A DNA stretch of 26,274 bases from SHYR01 sp036013055 (GTDB lineage: Bacteria; Chloroflexota; Dehalococcoidia; UBA2979), in NCBI GenBank assembly GCA_036013055.1, contig DASCQM010000007.1, positions 1 through 26,274 on the forward strand, in the 5' to 3' direction. The position numbers and the translations under genes are program-made. The notes below the pieces were generated by a model. It worked only from the letters and a program-made list of their open reading frames with translations. It was not told the origin of the DNA and did not search any database. Each line of letters opens with the position of its first letter. Position 1 is the stretch's first letter. Shown here in pieces: positions 23,324 to 26,274 of the stretch.

Positions 23324-24541
23324 CTACGACAGCGTCTTCCCGGCGCGTTCCCGCACCTCGCGACCAATGCCGATCCTTCGCGCCATGATCACCTTCTGGA
23401 TGTCGGCGGTCGCCCCGGGATGCAGCGCCTGGATGGCCGCGCGCATGTAGCCCTCGAGCTGCCCATCGCTGGGATCCCACTCTGGGTCGCGCGTGATCGC
23501 GTAGGGCCCGAGCATGTCCATGATCGCCTGTGAAACTTCGAGCCCTCCGAGCTTGCGATAGTACGAAGATTGCGGGCCCTCGTACGTCATCGCCTGGTGC
23601 GTACGGTTGAGCCAGAAGTTGCGCAACTCAAACAGCCGCGACACCTCGGTTCTGACGAAGAGATCGACGAGACGGTCGCGGACGTCTTCGTCGTCGATCA
23701 ACGGCTGGCCGTCGCCGTTCATGCGACGCGTGAGATCGAGCATGCGATGCAGCCAGCGGTTGCGTCCGATGCGACCACCGGAACCATGTTCCAGTTCGAG
23801 GTGCGTGCCGGCGACATCCCAGCCGGAGTTCTCGCCACCAACGAGGTTCTCTGCGGAGACCCGCGCGTCCTCGAAATAAACGGTGTTCTTGTATCCGGCG
23901 CCGATTCCTTCGCCGCCATCGCCGAGTAACTTCATGGGCGTAACGGTCACGCCGGGAGCGTTGTAGGGGACCATGAACCAGGAGAGGTTCTTGTGCCGCT
24001 CACCCTGCGGGTCCGTGCGGCAAATCGTCCACATGTAATCGGCTCCGTGCGAGCCGCCGACGAATACCTTCTCGCCGTTGAGAACGTACTCATCGCCGTC
24101 GCGACGGGCGTCGGTCAGTGTGCCGGCGAGGTCCGAACCGGCCTCGGGACCGGTGAGGAGCTGCCAGGTGACGACCTCACCGGTGAAGATCGGCGGGAGC
24201 AGGCGTTGCTTTTGCTCCTCGGTGCCCCAGACGAGGATGCTGGCACCGCCGAGCCGACCGCCGCTGTCGTAGTAGGGAGGTAGTCCGACGTCGAAGCGAT
24301 CGACCTCCTCGCCGAGGACGATCGCGTGATCGACGCTGAGCCCGCCGCCGCCGTACTCCGTGGGCGCGGTAGGCCAGAGCCAGCCCTTCGCGCCTAGCTG
24401 GCGCCCCAGCTCGCGGTAGAGCTCGTAGTTGTCGTCGGAGTCCGGGTCGCCATCGATCTGAGGGACATATTCGTCGAGCCAGGTGCGAACTTCGGTTCGA
24501 AAGGCTTCCTGTTCAGGTGTGTAGGCGGGCTCGAAATCCAT
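23324..24541 (-). CDS. Acyl-CoA dehydrogenase family protein, putative catalytic-base subunit
   Basis: Acyl-CoA dehydrogenase fold, 405 aa. Recognisable segments are AYTPEQEAFRTEVRTWLDEY, GWLWPTAPTEYGGGGLSVDH, LLTGPEAGSDLAGTLTDARR, YVLNGEKVFVGGSHGADYM, and the FadE-like ELRNFWLNRTHQAMTYEGPQ then SSYYRKLGGLEVSQ. THLELEHGSGGRIG places a Glu where isovaleryl-CoA dehydrogenase has its catalytic base. The canonical RKQFG/FQ FAD motif is absent, and the YEGT motif is replaced by HPGATAD. This fits one half of an alpha2beta2 enzyme of the kind known from steroid side-chain catabolism in actinobacteria. ATG 24541 has GGGAG upstream. First of the two-gene unit. Confidence 0.9.
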   Translation of the reverse strand: MDFEPAYTPEQEAFRTEVRTWLDEYVPQIDGDPDSDDNYELYRELGRQLGAKGWLWPTAPTEYGGGGLSVDHAIVLGEEVDRFDVGLPPYYDSGGRLGGASILVWGTEEQKQRLLPPIFTGEVVTWQLLTGPEAGSDLAGTLTDARRDGDEYVLNGEKVFVGGSHGADYMWTICRTDPQGERHKNLSWFMVPYNAPGVTVTPMKLLGDGGEGIGAGYKNTVYFEDARVSAENLVGGENSGWDVAGTHLELEHGSGGRIGRNRWLHRMLDLTRRMNGDGQPLIDDEDVRDRLVDLFVRTEVSRLFELRNFWLNRTHQAMTYEGPQSSYYRKLGGLEVSQAIMDMLGPYAITRDPEWDPSDGQLEGYMRAAIQALHPGATADIQKVIMARRIGIGREVRERAGKTLS

Positions 24542-24642
24542 AGGCCAACTCCCTGCGCGGCGGAACGAGACTCGGCGCGCGAGGAGCGTATGGATCGCAA
24601 CCCCCCTTGGTCAACAGCATCCGTTCCGTAGATCGGAGAGAC

Positions 24643-24788
24643 CTACCTCGCGCGCACGTCATACAGCGCCACCGGCTCATCGAAGCCCTTCAGTGTGGCG
24701 TCACCTGCCGACGTGAACTCGAGGGTCCTGCCCGCGCAGATCTTCCGCACGACGTCTGGTCTTCGCACCGTGGTGGTAGCGTCTGGCG
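24643..24788 (-). pseudogene. Relic of the C-terminus of a class III adenylate/guanylate cyclase
   Basis: The minus-strand frame ending at the TAG 24645-24643 reads DVVRKICAGRTLEFTSAGDA, then TLKGFDEPVALYDVRAR. Residues after the cyclase catalytic domain in bacterial class III cyclases commonly read like this (GEVELKGFDEPVRLYEV). Nothing of the catalytic domain is present, since the MFS gene starts at 24789 on the opposite strand. It is therefore a truncated remnant. A second copy lies at 26027-26145. Confidence 0.55.
24661..24703. repeat. Imperfect direct repeat flanking the MFS gene, copy 1
   Basis: Begins atacagcgccaccggctcat. It matches 26087-26129 at 35 of 43 positions by eye, in the same orientation. 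It encodes, on the minus strand, the TLKG-DEPV-LY motif of the cyclase relic. Confidence 0.6.
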
Positions 24789-26048
24789 ATGACCGACTTC
24801 ACAGCACGCAGCGGACGCTCGCGATCCATTGGCGGGGTTCCGACCTCGGTAGCCGTGGTGGCGGCTGCTGTTGCGGCGACGTTGCTGGGGGACTCGATGT
24901 TGTACGCGGTAATGCCATCCAGCCCGGAAGCGTGGACGCTGTCGGTGCCCGCCGTCGGTGTTCTGCTTTCCGCAAACAGGCTCGTACGACTATTGACGAA
25001 CCCGGTGGCCGCATGGGTGTTCAACCGACTCGGGTCGCGCACGCCGTTCGCATTCGCGCTGGTCCTCGCGGTGCTGGTGACGCTGGCCTACGGATGGGCG
25101 ACGGCGTTCGTTGTGCTGCTTGCCGCACGCATGGCCTGGGGGCTGTGCTGGTCGCTACTGCGGCTTGGCGGATACTGGGCCGTCCTGAACGCGGCCACGG
25201 ACGACGACCGCGGACTGTTGATAGGTTGGTACTCCGCGATCGTTCGGATGGGGAGCGTCGGAGGAGCACTGATCGGCGCGCTGATGACAGATGCGATCGG
25301 GCATCGATCGACGCTGACGATCTTCTCGGTGGTGATGACCCTGGCAGGCGTGAGCTGGTTCCTCGCGACGCGACGAGAGCACGGCGACAGGCGCAGAACT
25401 GCCGAAGATGAGAGCGACCCACGAGCCGGCATGATGACCGTGTTCGCGGATCGACAGCTGCTGGTGACGGGGCTCGGAGGGCTGATCACGGGACTCGTAT
25501 TTTCCGGGCTCGTGACGGCGTCACTCGGCTTCTTCCTGCGCGAGCACTTCGGCGATGACATCGTGATGCTCGGACTTGCGATCGGGGTAACGAGCGCCAC
25601 GGGCATGCTGCTTGGGCTGCAATGGAGCCTTGGGCTACCGCTCGCACCGTTGCTCGGTCATCTCTCCGATCGGCTCGGTCGCCCACTCGTTACGAGCGGG
25701 GGCTTCGCGCTCGGGGCTAGCGGTCTGGTGCTCCTCGCCGCGTCGCATGTACTGCTAATGCTGCTGGTGGGCATCGCGCTGACGTTCATTGCGGCCACGG
25801 CATTGACGGTTGTGCTCGCCGCGACGGCGGGCGACCTGGCACCGCCAGAGCGGCGATCAGCGGTGATGAGTGGCTACGCAACGTTCCTGGACCTTGGATC
25901 GGCGTTGGGGCCGCTAATTGGGTTGTCGTTCGCGAGCTTGGCGACGCTGCGAGGCTTGTATGCGGCCGCTGCGGTGGTGCTGGTGGTTGCTGCGGTACTG
26001 TCCCGGGCGGCGTTCACAACCACTGATCAGCGAGTGGCGGCGGAGTAG
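24789..26048 (+). CDS. MFS transporter
   Basis: Major facilitator superfamily membrane transporter, 419 aa, with about 12 predicted helices in two halves joined by a charged loop TRREHGDRRRTAEDESDPRA. Motif-A-like loops are seen after the second helix of each half: FNRLGSRTPF and GHLSDRLGRPLV, the latter canonical. The pattern APPERRSAVMSGYATFLDLG late in the protein is common in drug/metabolite efflux members. The substrate is unknown. ATG 24789 has no good SD, and translation may be weak or the start lies elsewhere. The gene stands alone between two remnants of a cyclase gene on the other strand. Confidence 0.88.
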   Translation: MTDFTARSGRSRSIGGVPTSVAVVAAAVAATLLGDSMLYAVMPSSPEAWTLSVPAVGVLLSANRLVRLLTNPVAAWVFNRLGSRTPFAFALVLAVLVTLAYGWATAFVVLLAARMAWGLCWSLLRLGGYWAVLNAATDDDRGLLIGWYSAIVRMGSVGGALIGALMTDAIGHRSTLTIFSVVMTLAGVSWFLATRREHGDRRRTAEDESDPRAGMMTVFADRQLLVTGLGGLITGLVFSGLVTASLGFFLREHFGDDIVMLGLAIGVTSATGMLLGLQWSLGLPLAPLLGHLSDRLGRPLVTSGGFALGASGLVLLAASHVLLMLLVGIALTFIAATALTVVLAATAGDLAPPERRSAVMSGYATFLDLGSALGPLIGLSFASLATLRGLYAAAAVVLVVAAVLSRAAFTTTDQRVAAE

Positions 26049-26145
26049 GGCGTCCCGGGTCCGCAGCGTTGCTTGGGGGCTACCTTATACAACGTCACCG
26101 GCTCATCGAGCCCCTTGAGCGTCGAGTCATCAGACGCTGACTCGC
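26027..26145 (-). pseudogene. Second relic of a cyclase C-terminus
   Basis: The minus-strand frame SESASDDSTLKGLDEPVTLY, then KVAPKQRC, ends at a TGA at 26029-26027 inside the 3' end of the MFS gene. It shares TLKG-x-DEPV-x-LY-x-V with the relic at 24643-24788. Nothing upstream of this remnant resembles a cyclase: its 5' edge coincides with the stop codon of the DinB-family gene. No start codon is evident. Confidence 0.5.
26087..26129. repeat. Imperfect direct repeat flanking the MFS gene, copy 2
   Basis: Begins atacaacgtcaccggctcat. Homologous to 24661-24703 in the same orientation, 35 of 43 positions identical by eye. Confidence 0.6.
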
Positions 26146-26274
26146 TATCGCTCCTGAGTAGCCTGATAATCCCACCAGTCAAACTCGCCGGGTGACTGTC
26201 CGAGTGCCGTCACGATAGCGGCCAGTTCGCTGCGATGCTGGCCCTGATGTTGCACGAACTGTGCCAGCACGTCG
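26145..26274 (-). CDS. DinB-family protein, C-terminal fragment (5' end outside window)
   Basis: The last 42 codons of a minus-strand gene read DVLAQFVQHQGQHRSELAAI, then VTALGQSPGEFDWWDYQATQ and a TAG stop at 26147-26145. The pattern H-x2-QHRSELA followed by ALGQSPGEFDWW-Y is the typical C-terminus of DinB/YfiT-like four-helix metalloproteins, where the His after QHQGQ is one of the metal ligands. These proteins are often thiol-transferase-like or of unknown function. The start and the N-terminal His ligand lie beyond the window. Confidence 0.75.
   Translation of the reverse strand, partial: DVLAQFVQHQGQHRSELAAIVTALGQSPGEFDWWDYQATQER

Noticed and set aside
1..26274. Mobile elements, tRNA or rRNA genes, CRISPR arrays, phage or defence systems
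   Set aside because: No transposase, integrase, terminal repeats, tRNA-like cloverleaf or T-loop, or spacer array was seen when reading both strands.

Overview
The window is GC-rich bacterial chromosome, densely coding, with GTG starts and Shine-Dalgarno (SD) sequences. No rRNA, tRNA, CRISPR array, insertion sequence or phage gene was seen. The gene mix (acyl-CoA dehydrogenases, crotonases, a CaiB/BaiF CoA-transferase, an enolase-superfamily dehydratase, an F420-type PPOX protein, a DinB protein, a three-subunit NAD(P) transhydrogenase) fits a heterotrophic Chloroflexota lineage (Dehalococcoidia/SAR202/Tepidiformales-like) or an actinobacterium. This is inference from gene content, not a placement.

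Layout. 1-5.0 kb: branched-chain amino-acid/amide ABC uptake system. The lipoprotein binding protein (+, 5' end outside the window) converges on livM-livH-livF-livG (-), with a 17-bp perfect hairpin between them. 5.0-5.4 kb: a probable frameshifted small gene. 5.4-8.6 kb: nitroreductase, mandelate-racemase-family sugar-acid dehydratase (-), divergent alpha/beta hydrolase (+), universal stress protein (-). 8.8-10.8 kb: crotonase 1 (+) converging on a zinc alcohol dehydrogenase (-). 10.9-13.3 kb: a PIG-V-like membrane mannosyltransferase whose N-terminus appears frameshifted, an AHSA1/SRPBCC protein (-), a PPOX protein (+). 13.3-15.1 kb: two crotonases and a tiny putative lipoprotein (-). 15.2-18.1 kb: pntA1-pntA2-pntB (-), with a hairpin directly after a promoter-like -10. 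18.6-19.8 kb: a divergent iron-type alcohol dehydrogenase/maleylacetate reductase homologue (-). 20.0-22.2 kb: crotonase 4 and CaiB/BaiF CoA-transferase (+, ATGA overlap). 22.2-24.5 kb: two acyl-CoA dehydrogenase subunits (-). 24.8-26.0 kb: an MFS transporter (+) flanked by two remnants of the same cyclase C-terminus. 26.1 kb to the end: the 3' end of a DinB-family gene (-).

The likely theme is uptake of small carboxylates or amino acids and their breakdown through CoA thioesters: CoA loading by the CoA-transferase, dehydrogenation by the two-gene acyl-CoA dehydrogenase, hydration or isomerisation by crotonases, oxidation of alcohols by dehydrogenases, and NADH/NADPH balancing by the proton-translocating transhydrogenase. 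The most unusual points are the complementary active-site motifs of the paired acyl-CoA dehydrogenases, the dehydrogenase homologue lacking the usual metal motifs, livH without a standard start codon where homology begins, the cyclase relics around the MFS gene, and several operator-like inverted repeats. I did not find a clearly new multi-gene system.
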